From positions 59,250,181 through 59,314,180 of the forward strand of contig NC_058340.1 of the NCBI RefSeq assembly GCF_905475395.1: DNA of 64,000 nucleotides, in the 5' to 3' direction. The stretch is from Chrysoperla carnea (taxonomy: Eukaryota > Arthropoda > Insecta > Neuroptera > Chrysopidae). Each line of letters starts with the position of its first letter. Positions within the stretch are counted from its first letter, which is position 1. This document shows, one piece after another, positions 47,201-58,400 of the stretch. The notes beneath the pieces were generated by a model. The model was given only the letters and a program-made list of their open reading frames with translations. It was not told where the DNA came from and made no database searches. The translations under genes were made by a program, and so were the position numbers.

Positions 47201-48801
47201 AATTTTCAGAGGAAAAAGGCTAATTGAATTTTCCCAAGCCAGCCATTTTTTTTACCTCAAAGTGTTCGTAGTTTAAAATTAAAATATTTATTAACAGGCT
47301 CTACTTCAAACTGATGGAATATTGAGTAAATTATATAATGATTTTCGTTCTGAAATTTTAAGAAATTTGGCATATCTTGAAGCTTATATTGATTTCGATG
47401 AGACTGAAACAATAGATGATAATTTACACAATAAAGTTCGAGAAAATGTTCTTCAAATCATTGACAGCATTGAAAGTCATTTGAGACAAAGTAAATGTGG
47501 CGAACGGTTACGTACGGGAGTTAAAACGGTTATATTAGGAAAACCAAATGTTGGAAAAAGCAGTTTATTAAATATATTGACTAACAAACCGACAGCTATT
47601 GTTACACCGATTGCGGGTACTACAAGAGACGCTCTCGAAGTGTGTTTAGATATAAATGGATATCCAATGGTATTAGTTGATACTGCTGGTTTGCGTACAA
47701 ATACTGAAGATGTTATCGAGATAGAAGGCATTAACCGTGCCATAAAATTCACAGAACATACAGATATAGTATTGTTAATGGTAGAAGCAAATGATATTTT
47801 CTGTATGATTAAAAATTGCTTCGAAAAAGATGTTACACCTGTTTTATTAAATTATGTAGAAGAAAACATTTTTCCAGCTTCTTTAAAAGATATGAATATT
47901 CTAAATGAAAAACCATTTCTAATTGTCATTAATAAAATGGATTTATTAAATGCGAAAGATGTCGAATTTTTGAAATCGAAACTCAAGTACTTGCATACAA
48001 ACTATGCATGTGTGTCGTGTTTAAATACGGAAGGCATTACGGATTTTCTGTCAAAGTTGACTAAACATTTAGATTTAATGTAAGTTTAATTACCCATTAC
48101 TTAATTTTTTTATCTATTCAAATTACACAGATGAGAGAAAAATTTTATTCCAAGCTTCATTACGAGTTAGAGGTAAGACTCATTACCTATCAAAGACTAA
48201 TTTCGCTATCATTATCCATAAATTCTCAAAGAGTTCGAATTTTAATGACATGCAAACGAATTTTGAAAGACGTATTGTTTATTTATTTAAAAATATATAA
48301 AATATTGTTTCCCCAACAACCATTGAAATGGATAAATTATTATCAAAACTAATAGATGGCCCTACTGGAATATAACGTGTAGAGCCACCTGGAGAAAGGC
48401 ACCTTCAGAGAACCAAAATAGTAAAAATTTTACAGGGAGTTGCAGATCTGTTTTAAATTAAAAACTATAATCTGTGGATTTCACATTAAATTTTATAATA
48501 ATATTATACTTTTTATAATTTAATTTTATGAAGAACTGAATTCAAACATGCTATTTTCAGATGCGGATCACCTTCTACTGAAAATCCAATTGTAAGTCAT
48601 GCTAGACATAAATATCATTTAGAAAATTGTCTTATATATTTAAAAGAATTCGTCAATTGTATAAACAATGATTCTTGTGATATAGTTCTAACTGCAGAAA
48701 ATTTACGATCTGCAATGACCCAATTAGGAAAAATTACTGGTAAAGTTAGTACCGAACAATTATTAGATGTTATATTCAAAGAATTTTGTATTGGAAAATA
48801 A
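44253..48801 (+). CDS. Gtpbp3: Mitochondrial tRNA modification GTPase GTPBP3 (MnmE family)
   Basis: Exons are 44253-44349, 44412-44588, 44654-44877, 47298-48079 and 48561-48801. They join in frame to 506 aa. The N-terminus ([20 protein letters not shown]) looks like a mitochondrial targeting sequence. The folate-binding N-domain follows: [53 protein letters not shown]. The helical domain holds an inserted G domain with the P-loop GKPNVGKSS (about 247), TPIAGTTRD (about 269), DTAG (about 294) and NKMD (about 378). The protein ends FCIGK, with the conserved catalytic Cys. With MTO1 the enzyme makes taurine-type modified uridine at wobble position 34 of mitochondrial tRNAs. Intron 3 (2.4 kb) contains the tRNA-like inverted array. 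The stop is inside an AATAAA. Confidence 0.95.
45179..45191 (+). repeat. Direct repeat, left edge of the tRNA-like array
   Basis: TATTTAATATTGA, identical to 47009-47021. It is placed like a target-site duplication around the whole array. Confidence 0.65.
45216..45286 (-). tRNA. tRNA-like unit 1
   Basis: The 71-nt cloverleaf is as follows. Acceptor stem ACTCGAA/TTCGAGT is perfect. D-arm is GCCT-AATTGGTA-GGGC. Anticodon arm is CTTGA-CATGAAT-CCAAG (four pairs and an A-C mismatch). T-arm is CCGGG-TTCGAGT-CCTGG. A box is TAGCCTAATTGG and B box is GGTTCGAGTCC. A T-run follows. Position 33 is A instead of U and the variable loop is short, so it is probably a tRNA-derived head and not a translating tRNA. 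Confidence 0.45.
45513..45583 (-). tRNA. tRNA-like unit 2
   Basis: Same fold and boxes as unit 1, starting 297 bp further along, with a T7 run after the acceptor stem. Confidence 0.45.
45810..45880 (-). tRNA. tRNA-like unit 3
   Basis: Same 71-nt head. The body of this unit has one T fewer in a homopolymer run. Confidence 0.45.
46106..46176 (-). tRNA. tRNA-like unit 4
   Basis: Same 71-nt head. Its 5' flanking body is cut short about 30 bases beyond, where the array turns around. Confidence 0.45.
46213..46258 (+). pseudogene. tRNA-like unit 5, truncated at the turnaround
   Basis: Only the part from the anticodon stem (TTGACATGAATCC) to the acceptor 3' strand is present. The A box and D-arm are missing. 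It marks the centre of the inverted repeat. Confidence 0.6.
46485..46555 (+). tRNA. tRNA-like unit 6
   Basis: Complete 71-nt head in plus orientation with intact A and B boxes, followed by T7. Confidence 0.45.
46782..46852 (+). tRNA. tRNA-like unit 7
   Basis: Complete 71-nt head in plus orientation, 297 bp after unit 6. The array ends about 155 bases beyond it. Confidence 0.45.
47009..47021 (+). repeat. Direct repeat, right edge of the tRNA-like array
   Basis: TATTTAATATTGA, the match of 45179-45191. Confidence 0.65.
47099..47225. repeat. 127-bp foldback element with a G12 run at its tip
   Basis: Arms of about 48 bp are inverted copies: AATTAGCCTTTTTCTTCTGA and AGATGGCA on the left, TGCCATCT and TCAGAGGAAAAAGGCTAATT on the right. 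Only a few mismatches are visible. The loop contains 12 consecutive G. It lies 72 bases upstream of the GTPBP3 exon 4 acceptor. It is a foldback MITE, unrelated in sequence to the tRNA-like array. Confidence 0.75.
48131..48456 (+). pseudogene. Decayed host-gene-like coding fragment in GTPBP3 intron 4
   Basis: Inside intron 4 (48080-48560) several short stretches look protein-coding in the plus strand: [52 protein letters not shown] and [14 protein letters not shown], ending near ILQGVADLF. They lie in different frames, and the last frame is interrupted by a TAA at about 48374. This fits a retroposed or duplicated piece of an unidentified cellular gene. I cannot name the parent. They are not needed for GTPBP3, whose exons 4 and 5 join directly in frame. 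Confidence 0.45.
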
Positions 48802-49463
48802 ATATTTATTATTAAAATATTTATGTTTGTAATCATTTTGTATAAGAAATTCATTATTAAATAATTAATTTCAGTTAAAAAAGTATGGTATGTGCTTAAT
48901 AGTGTGATCATGTAGTCCATATTCGTGGGTATGCCCAACTTTTGGCCCAAAGGGGGAGGGGGGGGGTGAAGAACTTTTATACTAGAATAAAATAAATAAG
49001 AAATTTTTGACAAAAATTTCTTAAATACAACAATATTATGGCGTAAACACATATCTAACCAGCTAATTGTATGGCCATACTATCAAGTCAAGAGTGCGGC
49101 AGCTGACAAATAATGCAACGACGTTCGAATAATCTAACTCAATATTATAATTTTTTTTTCATTCTCTCTAGGGCACATTATTCTCTAAGGTCATGATTTT
49201 TGAATTTGACATTAAAAGTTTATCGAACCCGCTACCCTAAGCATACCGCGGACGGAATTGGCAACGCCTTAACAGACTGAGCTAATAGGGCGACATATCA
49301 TTTGAAAGTTAATTAAAAACATTTTAAATAATTTACAAATTATTTATTACAATGTATAGCTTAAAACATAAATAAATTAATGTATATAATTAACATTTGA
49401 ACAATATTTACAAAACATCATTTAAAATAGATACCCGTACATAAATTACTTTGTATTAACAAA
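48802..49463. other. Convergent gap between GTPBP3 and the neprilysin gene
   Basis: It contains a G-rich run near 48951-48966, a SINE head (next entry) and the neprilysin poly(A) signal at 49343-49348 (minus). No gene is seen; the open frame at 48615-49052 is antisense to GTPBP3 exon 5. Confidence 0.45.
49195..49296 (-). mobile_element. tRNA-derived SINE head
   Basis: Minus strand: TAGCTCAGTCTGTTAAGGC is a good A box and D-arm. CGGTATGCTTAGGGTAGCGG then leads to GGTTCGATAAA, a B box with a decayed end. The middle block is shared with the SINE at 2105-2380. The region after the B box is short and does not match the other copy well, so this copy is probably truncated. Confidence 0.55.
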
Positions 49464-52400
49464 TCACCATACAGTACATTTGTTAATAGGATTCATTGGT
49501 GAACCTATCGGGCAATTAAATTCTCTTGCAAAATCTTCATTATTACTTAAAGTTCCAATCACACTATAAAAAAAAAACAATGCGCTTTAGTGTAATAAAG
49601 TTGTAAAGATTTTTTTTTCTATTCTGTACAAACCGATATCTTCCAGGAGAATGAACTGCAGTTTTTAATTTATTCCTGGTTGCTTCAGGTCGCATTGCAC
49701 CACACCAAACCTAAAAATTGATGGTATATGTTAACGGATATTCATCCACTTGTAGTACGGTCGATTCGATAAGTATGAAACCAACGCTCGTAGATAGAGT
49801 ACCAAATAGAAGCGTACTTACTAATGGCCATTGGCCATTCAAGTATTTAACTTATAATAACAATAAGGGATCGGACTAAATTTTTTTATCACTCTAGATG
49901 AAGAATTTTCACTTCACAAATAGAAAAGTGAAGTTGATTTTTAAAATTTGTTACTAGTATGCAAGATATGAACGTTTAATAGTGACTAGTGACGTAATAC
50001 GTGGGTATCGCCATAAAGATTACACAGAAAACTTTGTTTTGCTAAAAGGAGATGGACATTCTTTGAATAGAATTTTTGTTTGATTATAACTTCTTCGTTT
50101 TTTAATCAATTTCATTTTCAAATTCTGTAATTATCAAGTATAGTTTTACATTTTTATGGGTAATATGGCCAATTCGACATCAGGATTATCCTCTATTATT
50201 ATGTTTTTTTTTTTATAAACTTATCATATGGCTTCTTAACAAATAGAAGTCGGAGCCCCTTTTAGGGAACAAAAAATATATATCATGAGATGTTGAAGTT
50301 AACTTGACAGTTCTATGGAAGCTTTATTATTTGAAATTTTCAATAATAATAAATTTTTTGTAAAAAATTATCGGTTAATTTTGATTTTTAACTTTATAAA
50401 CTTTTAAAGATATTGTAAATTATTTGCCATATTCGCAAATATCTTATTTTGGTTTGGGTTACAATGCAGACCCATTGAATTTCGACATTGTGGAGTGGGG
50501 GCTTTCACTCTAACGGCTTCTTTTCGAATCTTTCGGCTGTTAGTATTGTGCCGCCTTGGAAATGCATACTTTTCTATTATGTATGAATTTGATTGTTGAA
50601 GCTTCTACAATTTGTAATTAGATGTCGTTTTTAGTATCAGCGTATTATTCAATTTACATTTGTATTTGTTATGCTTTTCACAATACCAAGAAACCATAGG
50701 TGGCACTGTAATGGCGGTTGAAGAGGGTATAAACATCTATCTCCACAGTATGAACAAACAAAAGTACTATTGAACTTATAATACATTTTATACCATTCAC
50801 AGCTCTATTTCGTAAGTTAATTAGTAGAAAAACTCTATTTGGCTACTTTTGTTATTGTAAAAACTAACCCATTAAAACGTACACTACGTTTCTTGGTAAA
50901 TTAAGTGTTGTACGCAACTTATCGTGCGAATATCACATAGGTTAAGCATATATTTAGGAAAACGGACTGGTCATACTCTATTTGGCTACTTTTGTTATTG
51001 TAGGGCAACGATCTGCAGTTAATAACAAAACGCCCTGTATAAGATAATGTTTACACCCTCCTCTCTATTTCATATTTAAGTCAGTAGAGGCCAGCTCAGT
51101 AAGTCGCGAATTTGGGGATGTTAATATTATTTCACAAAGTATAAGATGGCTGAAATTTTGCTTCATTTACGTCTTTTATTCTATATAGTTTAAAAAGATT
51201 TTTAATACGGCCAATAGTATAAACTATATGTAAGAAAAAAGAAAAATTACGATATTAAAAAAATGTTTATAACCTGAGCAAAATTTAGGAAAAATAGTTG
51301 AGTATTAGTTGCATTTATTCCAGGTAGCGTTTCATTATGGTCACTGTGATAACTTAGCCATTTTTTATACGCATGAAAAGCTTGTTTTATTCCTCCATTA
51401 TCCGCTATATTTTCTCCTTGAGTATTCACCCCATCTACTTGCATTCCTACTTCTTGAACAGTATAACGATTATATTGTTCTGGATAAAATAAAACAAATT
51501 AAATATGTGAATGTTTATAGATATCTAGTCGAAAAAAAGCGTCGATGACTCCTTGAGTCTGATCTAGACGCACACTAATCAATTGTTGAGGTTCTTCTAA
51601 ACAACCAATTGAGCCTAGTTTGATTTTCAATCCTGCTAATAACTTTGATAAATAAATATTAACGGACTAGACTACAATTTTTGTTTTTTAAGGAAACCCA
51701 ACAATTGATATGAGTGACCTCCTTCTAGGTCGGAATCAACAACTTTTTTTCATGCTAGATACGAGACTGGAAACGGTAAATGAATGTCTCATCAATATTT
51801 ACCAATAAGACATTGAGCACGTCTATGAAATCCATCAACGGCTTCATCTTTCCACCACCTTTGTAAATTTCCATTTTTATCAAATAATCGACCTTTATCA
51901 TCAAATCCATGAGTAATTTCATGACCAATTACAACGCCTATTCCTCCATAATTTAATGACCGTGGAAACCATCTTTGATAAAATGGCGGTTGTAAAATGC
52001 CAGCAGGAAACACTAAAACATTTCAATAAATAATTCAATAATTAAAATGATGATTTCAAATATTCTTTTTTCATATACTTATTTGATTTTTATTTCTGCT
52101 ATAATATGCATTTACAACAGCCGGTGGGGTATTCCATAATGTTTTATTTACTGGCTGACCCAAACGACTTTGTTCTGTTCTTGTTAAATGCTTTAAAATA
52201 AATAATTAAAGCTGATTGGAAAATATAGAAATTTTAATGCTTATTTATTCATATTACCTTTAAAATACTTAAAGTATTTTCAAAATATGTATTAGGATCA
52301 ATTTTTATATCGTAATATCGTTTGGCTAATTGTTTTCGATCAAGAATAAAATCTGGATATCCAATTCGTAATCTCATTGTTTCAATTTTATCAATAGCCA

Positions 52401-55400
52401 ATTTACGTGTGTCATCATCTAGCCATGTGGTGTCTAGTAAAATTTCATTAAAAGCTTGTTGTATTTCGCCAGTCATTTGTAATGTCTGAAATTCCATTAA
52501 TATATATTAGACTTATTGGAAGGGAGTATAGTAGGTGGAGGGGGCAGCTTAATCGATCGCAGCGCTATTATCTTGTAAAATTTGCAATAAATCATTGGTT
52601 TTATTTAAAACATGACTAATTTTCAAGTGTTTATGCACCCGGAAAATTTGTTATTGCTGCGTATGTACTTATCATAAATATTATAGAATTTAATTAGTCT
52701 GAAAGATGAATTTAAAAGTCTGCGGTTACTCACATCATTTTTACTAACTTCATCGAAATATTTTTGAACAAACAAGCTTCCTACAGCCATTCCCATGTTA
52801 GAATTAACCTGAGCCACGCAATTTTGCCATCTTGGTGGTGATTTTTCTCGTCCAAATAATACAAAATAGAATCTGTGCTTAAAATTTATAAATTTTATTT
52901 ATTATTTAATTATCAAAATTTGTTATTGAAATTTTCATTTACCTTTGTTTTGCATCTTGAAAACGATCATCCAAATTATTAACTCGATGACGAACGAATC
53001 TCCAAACTAAATAATTTGCAACTGTTCTACAAAATACATTGAAATCGAATTTATAGTTGACAAAAGACATGAGATTTCCATTTCGGGGTAATTATTTTTT
53101 TTAGATTTGGAGAAAAAGGAGTTTCGGCCTTTTTGATCAAAACTTCTTGAGCCCAAATCTTGGAAAACTAAAATCTCATATGATTTGAGCCTGATCATTT
53201 CTCATTGATACCAAAAATTTTTTTTACCTTGGCGGTGTAATCGATAAAAGTGACACTAAATCTTGAAAATATTTTAATGCAAAACAAACAACAGGTTCAT
53301 TCATTTCTGGTTTTCTGTTCAAAACAATTGAAAAATATGTCACCCAATCGATTAGTGGTGTTAATCGTCGTAATTCTCCAATTGTTAATCGATGATATAA
53401 CTCTGATACATTACGACGATCTTCTGGCGTTGCAGTTATCTACATACAAAATTTAGTTAATGTGAGCAAAGAAATCAAAACTTGCATTATTCCACCATTA
53501 AACTTACTCTTGCTAGCTCCACTTCGAAATTGATAATGTCTCTCACATCATCTTGTACTATTTCTAAAGAAGCACCTAATAGTACAGCAATACGTTTTAG
53601 ATAATCGCGATATGCTTCCAAATATTGACTGTTAGTGGCCGATAAAAAATATTCACGTGTTGGTAAGCCTAAACTTGTTTGGTCTAACTGAAAAGAAATC
53701 TTATAATTTTAGAATAACGTATTTTGATTCAATGGCTACGTAAGTTATTGTATTTTTTGGTCTCTGATCTGTTAATTTTGAAAGAAATCGGATTGCAAAA
53801 TGGAAAAATTAACATTATAATATCGATTTGAAAGAAACCAGAATCGGATTGTAAAATGGAAAAATTAACATTGTAATATTACTTAATCGATTTCTGTGCA
53901 ATGAGTGAAGAAAAATTTATTACCTGTATAACATATTCATCAGAGTTTTTGATGTCTGGTCCGACCCATTCTGATATTAAAATATCATTATTATAGAGAC
54001 GTAGTTGTGAAGTTAATGTTATCCAGTCAAACTTTGTCTCATCCCAATTCGGATCCAACATTGGCCATCCACCAAGCACCTCTAATAATTGAATTAACGG
54101 GGTATGACCACGCTGTTGTAGAATTTCTAAAATTGTTAAATATGAATGTATTTTGTATAACGTATGTGTACGTATATATCATAGAATAATATAGCCTAAT
54201 GGTATATGTCACCGGATTATTATAAGAATCGTTAGTTTATAATTTTAAGATGATTGTAAACTAACGATAATTGTATATATAATCTAACAATTTTCACCAG
54301 TCAAATTGTATGTATATTAGCGCATGAGGAAATACAAAGAGTGCGCTGATTGGTTGAATAAGTCGTTATTCTATAAACAGAATCGAATCATAAATTGGTC
54401 GGCTAATTTTGTGCTCGTTATTTTATTTTAGTCTTGGTGTTTTAAATAATATATTCTAAATATTTATTAATTACAGATTAATAGAATGTAGGTAGGTAAT
54501 AGACCTTTGCCTTGATGTCGACTTGTATGTATCTTTCGTAAAATTTTTGTAATGTGCGAGAATAGATGACAAGATCTGAAATAAAAATTAAAATTGATTG
54601 ATAAACATGAAAGCTATAAGCAATTAATAACTTTATCTATGTTTTTTTGCAAAAAAACTTTTGATATGCAGTTTCTATGACAATCGCAAGCTATGACGCC
54701 ACTTCGTGTTATTTTGTTCTCTTTCTATTATTCCTTTATATTATCATAGCTTCTGATGTTATCCAAAAATTGATTTCACACATGTTTTGGTTCGATAACG
54801 AACGTCGAATGAGACAATAAAATAATTTTAGGACAAAGGCCTATTTAAAACTTAGAAACTTGATTGGTAATAAGTGAAACGGCGTCTGGGTTTGAGTAGA
54901 TACTTTTTACATATAACAATAAGATTAAGCAAATATTGGACGATAGCGTGAATGTTCGTTTATAAACTAACGGCAGAAAATCATTTTATTGTAAACTGAT
55001 AGTTAGCCATTGTTAGTTTATAATTCTACGAAAATAAAAAATATAGATTGTTAATTTTATTGTTCGTTTACAATTTATCGTCGGCTTACAATCTTTCTAT
55101 ATTTATTATAAACTAACGATTCTTAAATAATCCGGTAACATATACACATATTTAGAAACACCGTATTTGAATAATAAGGGTATAAGTGAATCGAATATTG
55201 GTAGATACAACGTTTTGCTTCGTCTGTTCATCAAAGTTATGGTAATAATAAAGTTAAGTTCCTGTTTTTATATTAAAATAAGCTGCAACGTCAAAAATAC
55301 TAAAGTAAATCAGTCAATCTTTATGAAACGTTACCGTATGAGATTCCGATGAAAAATATTTTTAGAGCAACAAACGCAGAGAAGAAATCACTTATTAAAC

Positions 55401-58400
55401 TTCTGATCTAGCCCGCTCAAAATAATGGGTTCACGTGGACTTATTCAAAAAAAAAAAAACAAAAAAAAACAAAAGGGTTGGCCAATATCTCGGAAACCAT
55501 CAACTTTAAGAAAAAAAGTTTCAAACAAAAGTTGTTTATTTTTTTATAAGGAGCAGTTAACTATTAATTTAACTTTTGTTCTATCTCTAACGGCTTACAA
55601 GATAGGACCTGCGGACCCAAGACCCATTTGACCTGTATTGTTACCCGTTTTGAGAAGCGTCATATAGGGTTTTTCATTAGCATTTGATTTTTTACTGCTG
55701 TGGATCACGTGAATATAAATCTAAACCTATTGCTGACATGTAGATAAATTATTTCATTTAAATTCACTATTCGCATGAAAATAAAACACCTATAATTTGT
55801 CGACATGTATGTTAACTAACATAGACACTTGTCACACCATAAAAGGGGTCATTCTCGTAATAATATAATTAGCACACATACCGTAGTTCATACAGGAATG
55901 GTATAAATTTTTTGCTTTTATAATTGCATCGTCAGATGATGTCAAAGTTCTTGTGGTCTGTTGTTGTCGTTGATCGAATTGGTTCCGGTCTTCAAACACA
56001 TTATTGTCATTCAAATCGATTGTTGCTTGCTGTATGTTTATTAATTTAATAATAAAATATTAGGTAGTTAATTAATTAATTAAATATATGAAATGGATGT
56101 ATGTAATTTGGTCATCAAGCGTTTAGGTAGGTAAATCTAATATTTGGCCTGGTTTAAGGGAGTAAGATACACAACAGGTTAATAAAAGTTATACAAGGTG
56201 ATTTAAAAAAAGTTCTTGCCCTTATATTTCGATAGCAGAATGGGAAATATTTAATTTTTTTTACATATTCTTGTAGCAGATTCTAGTTCTTTACCATAAA
56301 CCTGCAAGAATAGTGTAGAAAAAAATTTAAGCAAAAGTTACTGCTTTATCATAATTCCTGAAATCGGATGGCAAGAATTGAGCTTTAGGAACTAATTCTC
56401 AAACAAAAGTTGTTATTTTGCGAAGAGGACCAAGAATCTGCTACAAAAAATATGTAGTTCAATTTAAAAATACATAAATAATACGTAATAAAAGTTGACC
56501 ATTGTTTGAGCATGACTGTGACCCGTCTACAAAAGCTAAATACTGTATTTCCATATCCCCTAAAAATGAGCTGATCCGTTTTTTCGCGTTTTATGATGTT
56601 TCATTTTGTTTTTAAAATTTGAGGGTGGAAACTTTTTAAAAAATTACTCTGTACAAGAGATAACAACTAACATAGCGAACTGTTTTAATACACAATATGT
56701 AAAAAATTTTAAATCTATTGCGGTTACAAAAAAGCTTTATTAAAAATTACAGTTTTGTTGTACAAAAATAACAAAAATCGTTCCAATAGTTTGACCGATT
56801 TGTCGCGAGGGTATCAAAGTTTATGATATTTGAGATAAAAGGGAGTTAATAGTAACCAAATTACATACAGCTAGCTAAATAAATTTATCAAATTTAATAA
56901 ACTCTTACATTAAAATCAAAATAAGTTTCTTTTTCTAAAAGTAAGTCACGTAACACTGAATCAAGACTTTCGCGTAACATTTCAAATGTGTCATAACCAG
57001 CTTTATCCGGTGGTATTGGGTTAGATTGAGCCCAATTTCCACAAGCATATAAATAAAAATCTTCGCATGGATCAATAGTTTGATCCATATATTGCAGCAT
57101 CATATTTGCTGAAAATTAAAAATAATATTTTATTATTATATTGCATGAAAAATTGATCGGCAGCTAATAATACTTAAAATTGTTTTTATAAACTAATGTT
57201 TGCACCTGGTTAAAATTGTTTTTATAAACTAATGTTTGATTCTGGTTAAACCAGGTTTGGCACTTATTTCCATAGCAAAAACGAGACTTTTATATTTGAT
57301 TTCCGCCGAATTTATTAAACTAACAGAAAAATGTTTGAATAAAAGTTGTTTGTTATTTTATAAAGAATAATTATTTTACTCTTCTGTGCCTAATGCAAAT
57401 GGTGGGAGAAATTAGTGGCAATTATCCTCTTATACAGGGTTTAAAACAATTGAACCAACCTTGAGCTTGTCGTATTTCCTCTGGACCCAATTTATCACGC
57501 CAAAAACTGTGTGGTTTGACTGGCCGCAAAGGACGAAAACTATTATCTATCTCTTCTTCTACAGTTTCACCAATTGGATGAGGCTTATCAAAGTCTAGTA
57601 TTTCGTCAGATTGGCTCATTTCTCTTTGATGTTTAATTGGCTAATAATAAATGAATATGAAATTTTATTTATGATGAAAATTTTAAAACGATTTCTATAT
57701 TTTACCCACTTTCCATGGCGTGTCTTCTATAGCAATATAATAAAATAATAATTTTCTTCTCTAATAAAAGATATTAAGGGCATTATTGGAAAGACAAACT
57801 TATGAAGTATACTATTATTTATTTATGATTACACTAATATTGTTTTAATAAATAACATTATAAAAATAACATTTTTGGGCATAAAAATTATTATATTGTT
57901 ATTATGAAAGCGCTAGAAAAAAAATTTTTAAAATTACCTATGTAGAAATTAAAATATTCCCAGCGCTTTCATATTTATATTATTTATAGTCATGACCCAT
58001 CAATTAAATTAAAAAAATAAAGGTTCAATAAAGAAATCTTTTTTCTCAAATACTGTAATTTCTCACAAATAGTTTACAGCAAAAAAAGAGGCATAAATTC
58101 TAGTCAGCTTCAGCTTCTGAATGAAGTGAAATTTTTAGGTCTTTAGTTTACTATTTGCAGAGTTCATAAAGATATCAGTTGGATTATAAAGAAAATTGAA
58201 GTTTCACCGGTCGTCTTGAATTTATGGAAATTAAGTTTTATCTGCCGTAAAAATTAATATTTAGTTATTGGCAACAAAATACGTAAAAAAGGTCGGTAGG
58301 TTGGAACTGTCAGAAGGTATGAAAAATTGATTTTATATTATTACAAGTATACTCACTGTCAGAAAAAATGCTACAGTTAAAACATTCTCATCATGTGTTA

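Noticed and set aside
48615-49052. 145-aa minus-strand frame
   Set aside because: It is antisense to the last GTPBP3 exon and its 3' flank, with no motif.
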